Shown in pieces: positions 18,013-28,729 of a stretch of DNA of 64,000 bases (the first letter of the stretch is position 1; each line of letters begins with the position of its first letter). A program made the translations under genes and the position numbers. A model generated the notes under the pieces. It searched no databases and was not told the origin of the DNA. It saw nothing but the letters and a program-made list of their open reading frames with translations. Origin of the DNA: Tetrapisispora phaffii CBS 4417 (Eukaryota; Ascomycota; Saccharomycetes; Saccharomycetales; Saccharomycetaceae). The stretch covers positions 62,001 to 126,000 of the forward strand of contig NC_016525.1 of assembly GCF_000236905.1 (NCBI RefSeq), written 5' to 3'.

Positions 18013-21000
18013 ATGGTAAAAGGTGACGATTTTTCTGCGTCACACAAGCAAGCGATTTACAAACACTACCAATCCTTACAAATATTTTTCAATATTACAG
18101 GTATAAAACATGACAGATCGAAATCTGTAAGAGCTCAAAAAGCTAGGTTGAAACTAGTCAAGTTGTCGTTACTGCAGTTTTACGAACTGAGCACAGATGT
18201 CTATGACGAGTTGAACAGAAGAATAAGTGAAGACCAGACAACACCTAATTATTTATTGCCAGAACCTACTTTTCATTTGAAGAGAAACCAAGCAAGACAG
18301 AAGTTAGCCAACTTATCACAAACGAGATTTAACGATTTAGTTGACGATATTTTATACGAAATTAGAAGAAGAAAATTGAATATCGACACTAGCTCCAATG
18401 AAATGGATACAACTTTAGAAAGTGGTGCAGATAACACGTTCAATTCAACAGTCAATTCAATTGCACCAAACCCATCATTACAGGAAATAAAAGTTATTCC
18501 GAAGCGTGCATCAATTAATTGGTCCTCAGATGAAGAAAAAGATGAAGCGGAGGCAAAAAATGAATTCAAACAAAATGAAGAACAACAACCTCAAGAAGAT
18601 CTAAATAATTCGCTCTCATATAATACAGAGACGGATATCAATGAAGCTAAGGAAGTAAATCTGAACCAAGCTTTGACGAGGTCAGTGGAAGGTCCCATGG
18701 CTTCCGCAACTAATCATACCATTGAAACAGCTGATGAGAAGTCACTTGTGAATCATAACATAGACAATTTAGCTAGTACTGAAAATGTTCTAGAAAAAGT
18801 AATCGATGAACATTACAATAATTCAAATGCAACGGAAATCACGTCTTCTGAAGTTGCAAACGTTCCAGATACCAAACTTCTATTACAAATCCAACAGTTA
18901 ACCGAAGAATTACAAAAGTCTAAGGAAGAGAATGAGGTTCTCAGAAAATCCAGTATGGAAGCAGAACCTCAAGAGAAATACAATTCAGAATTTAATTCAC
19001 AATTTAAAGAAGAATTGACAGCATTAAACAGTCAAATTAACAGTTTACTGATAGAAAATGAAAACTTGAAACAAACTGTTTCTGAATTGAAACTTGAGAG
19101 GAATCTTGAACCAACAATGTCCACTAATGAAATGCTAACAAAATTACATAACAGATACCCCTTAGAGAAGAACTCTATCTCAGCTTATATATCGAGTGAT
19201 GGCATCATTCCGATAGACTTAGTAGAATATTTATATGCAGCTTTCAATTATTTCTATGAACTTTTAATCAAAGACCATCCAGATTCATTAGGATCTGATC
19301 TCTTTGAAACTCTGTTCAAGGTATCAGACACTATTAACAAAATTTTATCAGCTGTAGACACTAACGGTTTTAAATCAAATATTGTATTAATTAAGGCATC
19401 GTTATCCCATCTGATAACGACAGTTAGGTATTATTCATTGTATACATCTCTTTTACCAAAAGTCACAATCCAGGCTGCCATCACAGAAGTTGCGTTTTCT
19501 ACTTTCAAGCTAATTAGTACTGCGAAAATTACAGGGGACGATCATACTATTGATGAAAATTCGCCAGGTATTATAAATAATAAAAATATTACGACTTCAT
19601 TGCGAAACATTTCCAGCCTGCCGGATAATGGCGTTCCAACATCACCATTGGATGGCAAATCAGTAAATTCGTCGTCACACAATATTAGTGATATGAAAAA
19701 CAGATCTTTACTTGAAAATCTAAATGAAGACGAAGAATTATCTCCTGTCAAACCTTTAAAAATAACACAAAAGGCAAATACTAGTTCCCCATTAAAATCG
19801 CAATATCAAAGAAGGATATCTGGTGCAGGTTTGTTCAGCTCTCTTTTAGATTCAAATAGGAAGAATGGCTCTACTGTTTCAAAAATTGAGAAAAGACAAT
19901 TAAAAGTTGTTTCCAGTTCCAGTCCAGTTACTTCTGCCGGAGAGACTTTTGACAAAGATTTTAAATTAAACGAAAGACAATCAAAAATAAGCACTGATTA
20001 TCATCCTTTGACTAAGGACTCAAATGATCACGAAAATCCAACAGGACGATCTGATAATTCAACTCTACGAAATAAAATTGAAAAGCTAGACAATCATAAG
20101 GATAATAAGCTTAATGATTTCACTAAAAGTTCAAATATACAAACCAAACCTGATAGAATACCCCCTGCTATAATTATACCTAAAAAGGAAGATAGAGTGA
20201 AACCAATTTTAATCGCTAATGGCACAGATGAGGCAAAACCAATCGTCGAAGATATTTATTCAACGAAGTCAAATAAAGGAGTAGATTTTACTGACACAGA
20301 AGATAAAACCATTGACGAAGATTTAGATAAGGCAGTTGAGGAGGATTTAAATAAATCTGTTGAAACGGGAAGGGTAATCAGAGATAATAAGTCAAGTCAA
20401 GAAAACGCTGATTTGACAGTAAACACAACTGTTAATGCAATGAATACCACTAACGATTCATCAATTGTGGATGTTTCATCAGAAGACAACATTAAAGGAA
20501 AAGTTCCCAGGTCGGTTATGAAGGAAATACAAAAAGTCATGCCAATAAAGAAAGAAAGCAAGAAGATTAGAAAAATGAAAGAATTTGATACATCTTATGA
20601 TGAAGAACATGCTGTTCCAGCAGCTTTTACAGATAAGATGAAAAAATTCAACAACGTAAATGGCATTGGCCTAAGAGTCTTGCCTGATAAGCCTAATTCT
20701 CAAAATACTGAAATTGAACTAAAAAATGAACTTCAACAAAATCTAGTTGATTCTGTTCAACCTAGAAGTTTAGAAAGGAAATCAACGGAGAAAAGTTTCC
20801 CTCCAACTTCTTCTAAAATTACAGATAAAATGAAAATTGCTTTGGAGGAAGATGAACTCGATATCAAACAAAGAGAAGTAACTCAACCAAATGTTGTCAA
20901 GAAGCGTGCTGAGATGAATCCCGATAACAGAGAAGAAAGTGAAGAAGAAAGTGAAGAGGAAAGTGAAGAGGAATTTGATATAGATGCATTCGATATCGAA

Positions 21001-21468
21001 AATCCTGATAATACATTATCTGAATTATTACTCTATCTGGAGCACCAAACTGTAGAAGTTATATCTACTATTCAATCTTTATTGAGCTCGATTAAACTAT
21101 CGAATTCCACCAAGGGCAAATTACGTAGTGAATCTAATGACATTAGCCAAGTTATTAAACAAATGTGCAATGCCACTAGTGTGTCTATGAACCAAAGCCG
21201 CAACGGTAATTTAAAGGAACACGGCAGTTGGGTTGTTCAAAGTTTGGCTGACTGTAAGAGAAGGATCATCATGTTGTGCGACTTGAACGACAGTGGTGAT
21301 TTCAACAGCGTAGCTAACGATTCGGAATTTGCCGATAAACATTTTAAGCAAAGATTGGCTGGTATTGCCTTTGACATTGCCAAGTGTACCAAGGAATTGG
21401 TAAAGAGTGTCGAAGAAGCAAGTTTGAAGGAAGAGATTGAGTATCTGAATTCTCATATGAAACAATGA
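18013..21468 (+). CDS. SPA2: Spa2/Sph1 polarisome scaffold
   Basis: The 1151-aa frame starts at the first ATG. The N-terminal 120 residues hold two Spa2 homology (SHD/GIT-type) repeats: AQKARLKLVKLSLLQFYELSTDV and the near-invariant NQARQKLANLSQTRFNDL. A coiled coil covers roughly residues 285-365 (heptads of Leu/Glu/Lys), then a conserved helical block at about 375-505. A long Ser/Asn/Lys-rich disordered middle contains an EESEEESEEESEEE run, and a conserved C-terminal helical domain spans about 1000-1150. Spa2 recruits Bni1, Pea2, Bud6 and MAP kinases to sites of polarised growth. S. cerevisiae has two paralogues, SPA2 (1466 aa) and SPH1. The direct neighbour ATG39 matches the SPH1 locus, so orthology could be to SPH1. 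Confidence 0.9.
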   Translation: MVKGDDFSASHKQAIYKHYQSLQIFFNITGIKHDRSKSVRAQKARLKLVKLSLLQFYELSTDVYDELNRRISEDQTTPNYLLPEPTFHLKRNQARQKLANLSQTRFNDLVDDILYEIRRRKLNIDTSSNEMDTTLESGADNTFNSTVNSIAPNPSLQEIKVIPKRASINWSSDEEKDEAEAKNEFKQNEEQQPQEDLNNSLSYNTETDINEAKEVNLNQALTRSVEGPMASATNHTIETADEKSLVNHNIDNLASTENVLEKVIDEHYNNSNATEITSSEVANVPDTKLLLQIQQLTEELQKSKEENEVLRKSSMEAEPQEKYNSEFNSQFKEELTALNSQINSLLIENENLKQTVSELKLERNLEPTMSTNEMLTKLHNRYPLEKNSISAYISSDGIIPIDLVEYLYAAFNYFYELLIKDHPDSLGSDLFETLFKVSDTINKILSAVDTNGFKSNIVLIKASLSHLITTVRYYSLYTSLLPKVTIQAAITEVAFSTFKLISTAKITGDDHTIDENSPGIINNKNITTSLRNISSLPDNGVPTSPLDGKSVNSSSHNISDMKNRSLLENLNEDEELSPVKPLKITQKANTSSPLKSQYQRRISGAGLFSSLLDSNRKNGSTVSKIEKRQLKVVSSSSPVTSAGETFDKDFKLNERQSKISTDYHPLTKDSNDHENPTGRSDNSTLRNKIEKLDNHKDNKLNDFTKSSNIQTKPDRIPPAIIIPKKEDRVKPILIANGTDEAKPIVEDIYSTKSNKGVDFTDTEDKTIDEDLDKAVEEDLNKSVETGRVIRDNKSSQENADLTVNTTVNAMNTTNDSSIVDVSSEDNIKGKVPRSVMKEIQKVMPIKKESKKIRKMKEFDTSYDEEHAVPAAFTDKMKKFNNVNGIGLRVLPDKPNSQNTEIELKNELQQNLVDSVQPRSLERKSTEKSFPPTSSKITDKMKIALEEDELDIKQREVTQPNVVKKRAEMNPDNREESEEESEEESEEEFDIDAFDIENPDNTLSELLLYLEHQTVEVISTIQSLLSSIKLSNSTKGKLRSESNDISQVIKQMCNATSVSMNQSRNGNLKEHGSWVVQSLADCKRRIIMLCDLNDSGDFNSVANDSEFADKHFKQRLAGIAFDIAKCTKELVKSVEEASLKEEIEYLNSHMKQ

Positions 21469-21889
21469 ACCACTCCTCCCAATACACACACTTATATACA
21501 CACCCCATTAACTAATATATAAAACCAGTTGTAATATTAATACTACCAATAATATAAATATAAATAAATGCATACATTCTAAATCAATTAGCTTTTTCAT
21601 TTTGTGTCCCCTTTATCTTTAAAATACGGATGCCTGAAAAAAGGCAAAAAATATGCAAAACTCACGGTATATAAATAGCATAGGATTTTGTAAAGGTAAT
21701 TCTATGTCTATTTCAATTTGAAATGATGCAAATAAGCTGAACAGTAAGTAATTTTAACAATATTTTAAGAATAACAGTAAAATATTTATTGTGAAAAAAC
21801 TATAAGCAAATCCATCTGTATAGTAAAATATTTCTATTGACGCATATCAGGGGAACTAAAAGACATAAACAACTGATTTACTTCCAAAA
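21469..21889. other. Intergenic SPA2/ATG39-like
   Basis: 421 bp, AT-rich. A TATATAAATAG box near 21669 is the only clear promoter element. No gene is seen. Confidence 0.5.
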
Positions 21890-22681
21890 ATGAGAAACGA
21901 AGACACCGATTTAGAGTTCAGCTGGAAGTTCATCAACGAGAACGATGGGGATGACGTTTTAAGCAGCAGTAGTGCTAACAGCAGTGACATCTGCGAGACT
22001 GAAAACGATGTGTCGCAAATTAATAAGCGGTCATTAGAGTTACCTGTCTCTGAATCGAAGCAAGAGGAGACTAATCTATCAGGTGCCGAAGTGAGTGGTA
22101 ACGAAGAGAGGAGCCTGGCCACAAACACTTATTTGCTTATCTGTGTTGGTATTGGAATTACTATCTTGCTTGAGAGTGTGGCATTGTTATACTTTATACA
22201 TTTTGAAAAATATAGTTTCAAGAAACACGATGAAGGCAGTGGGGCAAACCCTTACAGACAAAATTTCGAGACCATAGTGGATTACATAAGGCCGGACGCC
22301 AAGGATAATTTCCACTATGAAGGCTATTTACAACAGCAACTGGATAATTTCAAAACGGGCAAATATTATATTGATTTTGAGAAAAATATAGCCATTCCAT
22401 TAAAGAATTCAACGAAAATATGGCGGTTAGGCGGTAAAATAGAAAACTTCAACCAGTTTCAAGCAGGGTATGAAGACGTATTTGAATACGATTTCGAGAA
22501 AGATGTCGAACAAATATTGAAGTTAATCTACGAAGATTTGAACCTTATTTGGATTGTGACGAAGACCACAATTAACCACTCTGCATGGCTCAACAACACG
22601 ATAAAGTTACTAACCAACATATCTAGCAAACTCGATCATTGGAAAATAAACATCTACGAAAAAGTATCATATTCCCTATAA
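21890..22681 (+). CDS. ATG39: Atg39-like nucleophagy receptor, single-pass perinuclear ER membrane protein
   Basis: The 263-aa protein starts with an acidic, Ser-rich tail containing a W-x-x-I Atg8-interacting motif (Trp12-Lys-Phe-Ile15, preceded by Asp/Glu). One strong membrane segment spans residues 81-103 (LLICVGIGITILLESVALLYF), followed by about 160 residues with amphipathic-looking helices near the C-terminus. This is the layout of S. cerevisiae Atg39: a cytosolic AIM, one TM in the outer nuclear membrane and a luminal tail touching the inner nuclear membrane. It lies directly downstream of the SPA2/SPH1 gene, matching YLR313C-YLR312C order. The protein is shorter than S. cerevisiae Atg39 (about 398 aa) and sequence similarity cannot be judged by eye. 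The call rests on position, topology and the motif. Atg32 has a similar layout but another location. Confidence 0.7.
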   Translation: MRNEDTDLEFSWKFINENDGDDVLSSSSANSSDICETENDVSQINKRSLELPVSESKQEETNLSGAEVSGNEERSLATNTYLLICVGIGITILLESVALLYFIHFEKYSFKKHDEGSGANPYRQNFETIVDYIRPDAKDNFHYEGYLQQQLDNFKTGKYYIDFEKNIAIPLKNSTKIWRLGGKIENFNQFQAGYEDVFEYDFEKDVEQILKLIYEDLNLIWIVTKTTINHSAWLNNTIKLLTNISSKLDHWKINIYEKVSYSL

Positions 22682-23559
22682 AAAACGCATCTAACCATTC
22701 AAAATAATATCTTCCACAAGAGCTGGAGCAAACAAGTTTTCAAATTTTTATATATATACATAATCAAATAGTATCAGTCACACACACATATATATATGCG
22801 TGATGCCTATAATAATATGCAACAACAAAGGAAACATCCTGTCTGGTTCAGTAATAGTATGTCACATTGCATTTCAATAAAAATAGTATTCCTGTTCACA
22901 GCGACAGTCTAGATAACGAGTCCCTCTCTCAACACGACAGCTGCCTTCTACACAAGAAGCACTTTCAAACAACGAACAGTGCAATTGAACGTACGCATTC
23001 GAACCATCCCGTCGTACCGTTCCACGCTCTCTGGAAAAGTTTCGAAAACTTTTCCAGAAACTTTTTCCTGAAAGTATTTCGAAATTTCGTAAAAGTACAG
23101 TGTATTGCCGCAGAAGAGACCCGTAATATCTTACAACAAAGTCCAATTTATCACTACAAGAAACATCGAAACATCGAAACTAGGAAAACTGCATAGACAC
23201 CGATGGATACATGCCGGTTCACCAAGACCACACTCCATCGCCAGCTTAGTCTTTCGTGTGTGCTTTGGATGCATGGAGAGATTGTGCATGTCTACGAAAC
23301 GCATTGTATGCCACTTGACTTTACTCTGCTACGAGTACGCTCTCCTTCCACCGTCTTTCCGGTTCTTTCAGCTGCTTGGAATTATTTTCAACTTTTCAGA
23401 TAATTTGTTTCACGTCTGATTTTTGTTTATCTGGAATCGAGTGCATGGCATACCGTATACAGAAAACATAATAAAGGTATATATATTTGTGTTTCCTGGA
23501 AGGTTACCTGTTTGCTTACCAGCGCATATAAGCGTTTGGTTGTCTATTGTTTGCACACA
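22682..23559. other. Intergenic ATG39-like/CDC25
   Basis: 878 bp. It includes a (CA)n-(TA)n run at about 22780-22800 and a heat-shock-element-like inverted repeat at 23031-23082. A TATA-like run near 23475-23490 lies shortly before CDC25. Several short open frames have no recognisable product. Confidence 0.5.
23031..23082. promoter_or_regulatory. HSE-like array and inverted repeat upstream of CDC25
   Basis: CTGGAAAAGTTT (23031-23042) and AAACTTTTCCAG (23046-23057) form a 12-bp inverted repeat around a three-base centre. It runs into two TTCnnGAA units, TTCCAGAA (23052-23059) and TTCCTGAA (23065-23072), and ends in TTCGAAATTTC. Tail-to-tail TTCnnGAA is the Hsf1 recognition pattern. Confidence 0.45.
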
Positions 23560-26500
23560 ATGCCATCCTCTCACGCTCACTCTCACGCTCACGCTCCCTG
23601 GACAACAGCAACGAGCACAATGTCCAGTCACCCTCTCACCACGGTGGTGCCCATCGACCGGGTCGTTGCCATCGCAAGGCACCCGACCAGCTCGAACCAC
23701 CCATCAGACACATACCTCCGTTTCAACCCCGGTGACAAGATCTACGTCCTGAACAAGAACGACAACGGCTGGTGGGACGGCATCGTTCTGCATGGCAAGG
23801 TCGTCACCCGAGGCTGGTTCCCTCTCCACTTCGTCAAGCCGTACAGAACAGTGTCCCCCGGCGCCAAAGTCGCCGGCAACCGAAGAGTCAGCGGCGCCAG
23901 GACCGGGAGCGGGTCCGCCAAACTCTCGTCCTCGAGCCTCTCGCTGTCGCAGTTCCGTTCCCACAGTGTCTCCGCCGCCAACAACGCCATCCCCAACAGC
24001 GGCAGACGGTGTTCCGCGTACTCCTTGTCTCCAACAGAAACGTCGTCGACCAACGTCATGCTGAACCCCGCAACGCCCCCTGTTGAAAGTGGAGTAATCG
24101 AAAGTGGAGTAACAGCACATCCAACAAGTTTGCCTGGCGGCTCGCTGACACAAAACCAAAACCAAGGGTCATTCATTCCGGCTGTTTCCCCAATGGTGAA
24201 GTCAAAAAGTGTTGGATCTCCAATTTATCCGGCGCCCGCCAAAGATAAGGGGCGCCCAACAGCGCATGGGAAAGAGCAAGACAGGAACACGGTTGAACGT
24301 CAGGTCCTGGCTCGTCATGCTGTAAGTGTGGATTATCATTCGGATATAAATACGGGGGGTTTCCAGACCGGTTCCGTTGTTGACAAGCAAGGGATCTTGA
24401 CTCTCGACGAGGTTAAGGCTGTTGTTTACAACTTCACTTACAAGAGATCTGCACACGCAGATCGTGGACACAAATTCGACAATGTTTCAAGTTTTGAAAA
24501 TAACATTATAAATTTATTATTGGATTGGAAACCCATACAGAATCCTGGAAATGAAAGTGGAGACAGAAGTGGAAGTGGAAATTCAATATTATATTATAAT
24601 GAGTTTCTGAAGATTTATTGCAAAAGTTTACCTATTTTTGATTTCGATAAGATAAAAGAATCGATCAAAATCGAAGAAAATGATTATATAACAGAAGAGA
24701 AAAAATATTCACAAAATAACAATAATGATAAGAGCAAGGGCGTGGGTAACCCCGTTAGTAATACTACAAATCTGTTCCGTTCAAAAAAATATCATAATGC
24801 ATTTTACTATCATCAGAAAGACATACGATATTGGTTTGAACTAAAAGATCTAATTATTAAAAATTTGACTTCAGCTCACAACGCCATTTTATCAATGAAT
24901 GCCAAAAAATTCGAAAAATATTTTTCATTATCTTCAGATTATATTACGTATTTGAATTTAGCATGCCATTTATTCAAGAAATATCATTTAACAAATTTGA
25001 AAAATAGTATTTTAACAAAACAGTTAAGATTGTTTTTAAAGCGAATAATGCATTCACTATCAGTAATTTCAATCAAATCAGCAATGTTTTTTGAAATCAG
25101 TCATATCAATACTAAACTAGATCCTGATCTAAAGAAAAGTTTTACCGCTAAAAATTCAATCGATCCGCTTTATTATTCACAGATGGAACGGTCGGTTTCA
25201 AAAGATATTAAAAATAGTTTAACATTAGCGCCAATAACTCCTGTGCTTTCAAGAAATCAAGAAACCTTAAATACACCTACACCGGAAAATAATATGGAAT
25301 ATCTTAATGGAATCGATCCAGTGTCAACAGGCATAACCTCACCATTTCCAGGCATAATTAATTCAAAATCAAATTCAATATCGACTTTAAGGAATAATTC
25401 AGAAAACAATATAAAATTCGATTTATCAATGATTAGTCATATTAGAATTTTCGAATTAATAGATAACGAATTTCAAAATATTAATAAGAATGTTATTAGT
25501 TTATATCAATTGATTATTAACAATGGCAATACTCACTTAGTATCGCCAAATAAGACAACAAATGTTGTAGATGACTTAGATGCATTGTTATTACCGCAAT
25601 TGCTACCAAGATTTATTAAAGGTTCTTTAAATGGTGGTTCTTGGAAAAATCCTTTTGTAATGAATTCTAAAATTTATCCCCAAAATTCAAAAAATGATTC
25701 AAAAAATCATTCTGTGGGAAGTCATAACTATAACAATTATTATAATGATCAAAAAATTGAAGAAAATAATGATAACGATAATGATAATTCAAATAATTAT
25801 AATAATTTGGAGGTTGATAATGGTAAATTCATTAGCGATTATATTTTACATTCTAAACTACTGAATAATGAATCTGTTTCTAAACAAAATCAATCGAGTT
25901 CTACAATGACAGATTATTCAGTAAGAAGAGGTAGGCATGGTAAACATAAAGCCAAAGAAGATTATCCTTTAAACAATGCAACTCTAAAATTATTGAAAAG
26001 ATTATCCTTAGTTGCCTTAGCCAAATTTTTACCGGAAATGAATCACAAAAGGAATAATGCATCATCCAGGAATTTTGAAATGAAATCAATTCAAAATATC
26101 AAAATTTTAAATCAATCAGCATCTAAGGAAAGAAATTTAGAAATAATCTCAAAAACTTATGAGGAAATCAATGTGAATTTACTTGTTTTAGAAGTAATGG
26201 AAAATTTAGATTTATCAATTTTTATTAATCTAAAAAGATTAATTCTAAATCCGAGCCAAACTTCAAATGATACAGAAACGGAAGAATTCTTGAACCATGC
26301 TTTATGTATAATTGCTTCAACATTAATGGATTTTTACAATATTAAGCAACTTTTACATGATATTTATATTAAACTGGTGATGTCAGCACAACAAGTGACG
26401 ATAGATGATGATCCTTATTCATTTCAATCAATGAAACCAAATTTCTTTGTCAACTATTATGATCCAAAACGAAGTGATAGCAATTTTATGAATTATTCCA

Positions 26501-28416
26501 AGTATCATTTATCAATTAATGAAATTGAAAATGAAAAAAAATATAATAACTTATCTGATGAACTTTATAATTTTTTAACATCGCAAGATATTGAGAATAA
26601 CTCAATGAATTACTTGGATACAACCATCGAGTTTAAGGATACTTTACACAGATATAAGGAATTGATAACTCATGCTTATAATGTTGTTGAACAATTAGAA
26701 ATTGAAAGAGAAAATTTGTTAAATTATTCTGCAAGAATGATGAAGAACAATTTGATTATTGAATTACTTAAAAATGATAAAGAATTTAAAGAATCAAATA
26801 TATCAACAAATTATGATATTGAAAATTACGTCATAATATCTGATATACTAAATAGACATGATTCCGAATCAAGAGATGATTTATTTGACTTTACAAACTT
26901 ACCGAGCGATAGGTTTACGTTAGATGATGCAAATATCGAACTTGGTATTCAATCCGAGTCACAAAGTAGACATTCAGATGATTCTGGAGAAAGTGATCTG
27001 GAATGGTATTTAAAGTGTGATGATGAAGAAAATTTATTTTATGATTCGAAAGGAAGAGTTAAATATGGTACTAAAGAAGCCTTGATAGAACATTTGACTC
27101 GTCACTTAAAGCCAGATCATCAGTTTATTTTCACAATGTTATTGACTTTTAAGAGTATGTTCTCAACATTAGAATTTCTTTACATGTTGGTTTATAGATA
27201 CAATATTTCACCGCCACAAGGTTTAAGTTATGATGAATATCATGAATGGATCACCAAAAAATCGAATCCAATTAAACATAGAGTGGTTGAAGTTTTAAAT
27301 CTTTTATTTACTGATTATTGGAGTGATTTTTACTATGAAGATGGTTTAGAAGTTGTGTTAGATATTGCAAACGTTGCTGTCGCAGATGATATCCCTGGAT
27401 CACAAAAGTTGGTTGAGATAATTGAGAAAAATAACATTATCAAATCAGCTTCTGCAGATAATATTTTAAAAGAAAAAGTACAAGAAGTTTCTTCAAATCC
27501 TCCTGCTAACAACACGGCACAAACATTATTGTTTACAAGTAAGCTTTTTAAATCAAAAAAATTTAGAATAACTGATATTGATGTTAATGTTTATGCATAT
27601 CAACTTACGCTTTTGGAACATCAACTGTTTAGTAAAATTACTTTATTTGATTGTTTGCTAAGAGCTTGGGGTGAAAAATATCTAAATACTAAAGGTTCGA
27701 CTAATATTTCTGATTTTATATCATATGCAAATAAACTGACCAATTACATTTCCTACGTAATTGTTACAGAACGAGAACCAAAAGAACGTGCCAAGATAAT
27801 TGAATATTTTGTTAATGTAGCAGATAAATGTAAAGAATTGAAGAATTTCTCAAGTATGACTGCTATTATTTCTGCATTATATTCTTCTCCAATTTATAGA
27901 TTGAAGAAAACATGGCCATACTTATCAAGCGAGTCTAATGCCATTTTAGCTGAATTAAATTCGTTAACAAATTCAACAAAGAATTTTGTTAAATATAGAG
28001 AGTTGGTTAGAGCGGTTAAAAATGTAGCGTGTGTCCCATTTTTTGGAGTTTACCTATCTGATTTGACTTTTACACAATATGGTAATTCTGACTTTGTCGA
28101 TGGCTCTACAGAACTCGTGAATTTTAGTAAAAGAAACATTATTGCTGATATTATTTTTGATATCATGAGATTCAAGAACTATAATTACGATCTAGAACCT
28201 CAAATGGAGCTCCAAAATTATATCAAAACTTCTTTAGAAGGAATTCCTCATATAGAAAAACAATATGAATTATCTTTGCAGTTAGAAGCTAGAGTTAACA
28301 ATAATGCTTATTTAAAAGCAACATATGTCAATGGGAGCAAAAATGAAAATGCCAATATTAACATTGAAGGGAAAGGTTCCAAACTATTGAATTTTGGCAG
28401 GAAAAACAACCATTAA
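23560..28416 (+). CDS. CDC25: Cdc25 Ras guanine nucleotide exchange factor
   Basis: The first ATG at 23560 gives 1618 aa (S. cerevisiae Cdc25: 1589 aa); another in-frame ATG is at 23620. An SH3 domain lies at about residues 28-92 (KIYVLNKNDNGWWDGIV, RGWFPLHFV). A long Ser/Asn-rich middle follows, with the conserved LPQLLPRFIKGSLNGGSW block. RasGEF-N is at about 1166-1290 (GTKEALIEHLTRHL) and the catalytic CDC25 domain at about 1337-1570 (FSSMTAIISALYSSPIYRLKKTW, FFGVYLSDLTF). The C-terminus is short and basic. Cdc25 loads GTP on Ras1/Ras2 at the membrane and drives cAMP-PKA signalling. SDC25 is a paralogue, but the UBC12 and ATG39 neighbours match the CDC25 locus. The first roughly 900 bp are GC-rich and the rest is strongly AT-rich. 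Confidence 0.95.
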   Translation: MPSSHAHSHAHAPWTTATSTMSSHPLTTVVPIDRVVAIARHPTSSNHPSDTYLRFNPGDKIYVLNKNDNGWWDGIVLHGKVVTRGWFPLHFVKPYRTVSPGAKVAGNRRVSGARTGSGSAKLSSSSLSLSQFRSHSVSAANNAIPNSGRRCSAYSLSPTETSSTNVMLNPATPPVESGVIESGVTAHPTSLPGGSLTQNQNQGSFIPAVSPMVKSKSVGSPIYPAPAKDKGRPTAHGKEQDRNTVERQVLARHAVSVDYHSDINTGGFQTGSVVDKQGILTLDEVKAVVYNFTYKRSAHADRGHKFDNVSSFENNIINLLLDWKPIQNPGNESGDRSGSGNSILYYNEFLKIYCKSLPIFDFDKIKESIKIEENDYITEEKKYSQNNNNDKSKGVGNPVSNTTNLFRSKKYHNAFYYHQKDIRYWFELKDLIIKNLTSAHNAILSMNAKKFEKYFSLSSDYITYLNLACHLFKKYHLTNLKNSILTKQLRLFLKRIMHSLSVISIKSAMFFEISHINTKLDPDLKKSFTAKNSIDPLYYSQMERSVSKDIKNSLTLAPITPVLSRNQETLNTPTPENNMEYLNGIDPVSTGITSPFPGIINSKSNSISTLRNNSENNIKFDLSMISHIRIFELIDNEFQNINKNVISLYQLIINNGNTHLVSPNKTTNVVDDLDALLLPQLLPRFIKGSLNGGSWKNPFVMNSKIYPQNSKNDSKNHSVGSHNYNNYYNDQKIEENNDNDNDNSNNYNNLEVDNGKFISDYILHSKLLNNESVSKQNQSSSTMTDYSVRRGRHGKHKAKEDYPLNNATLKLLKRLSLVALAKFLPEMNHKRNNASSRNFEMKSIQNIKILNQSASKERNLEIISKTYEEINVNLLVLEVMENLDLSIFINLKRLILNPSQTSNDTETEEFLNHALCIIASTLMDFYNIKQLLHDIYIKLVMSAQQVTIDDDPYSFQSMKPNFFVNYYDPKRSDSNFMNYSKYHLSINEIENEKKYNNLSDELYNFLTSQDIENNSMNYLDTTIEFKDTLHRYKELITHAYNVVEQLEIERENLLNYSARMMKNNLIIELLKNDKEFKESNISTNYDIENYVIISDILNRHDSESRDDLFDFTNLPSDRFTLDDANIELGIQSESQSRHSDDSGESDLEWYLKCDDEENLFYDSKGRVKYGTKEALIEHLTRHLKPDHQFIFTMLLTFKSMFSTLEFLYMLVYRYNISPPQGLSYDEYHEWITKKSNPIKHRVVEVLNLLFTDYWSDFYYEDGLEVVLDIANVAVADDIPGSQKLVEIIEKNNIIKSASADNILKEKVQEVSSNPPANNTAQTLLFTSKLFKSKKFRITDIDVNVYAYQLTLLEHQLFSKITLFDCLLRAWGEKYLNTKGSTNISDFISYANKLTNYISYVIVTEREPKERAKIIEYFVNVADKCKELKNFSSMTAIISALYSSPIYRLKKTWPYLSSESNAILAELNSLTNSTKNFVKYRELVRAVKNVACVPFFGVYLSDLTFTQYGNSDFVDGSTELVNFSKRNIIADIIFDIMRFKNYNYDLEPQMELQNYIKTSLEGIPHIEKQYELSLQLEARVNNNAYLKATYVNGSKNENANINIEGKGSKLLNFGRKNNH

Positions 28417-28729
28417 AATTATTTCGTTAATCTAAAACTGATACTTTCCAAAGATGGATTTAGATCTAGATTACAATTAACATATCCTTTCAGTTACTCT
28501 CTAAAGGCTAATATGTTTGAAAACTTATGGACTAAGACACTAATAACTTATGTAGATATATATATTTATATAAATCCCTCTGGATAGGGCTACCATATTA
28601 TTAAAATTTGAACTTTCGTCATAGAAGCAGAATTGTACAAATAAGACAATACATTTTGTTTTATTCACTTATAATTTATAAAAAAACATTACACACAGTT
28701 AGATCATCTGCTTGGCACCATTCTTTTTT
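28417..28729. other. Convergent 3' intergenic CDC25/UBC12
   Basis: 313 bp, AT-rich, between two gene ends. It probably holds both polyadenylation regions (TATATATA near 28557-28570). Nothing else is seen. Confidence 0.5.

Noticed and set aside
22867..23419. Short frames between ATG39-like and CDC25
   Set aside because: No domain; they overlap the HSE-like array and each other on both strands.
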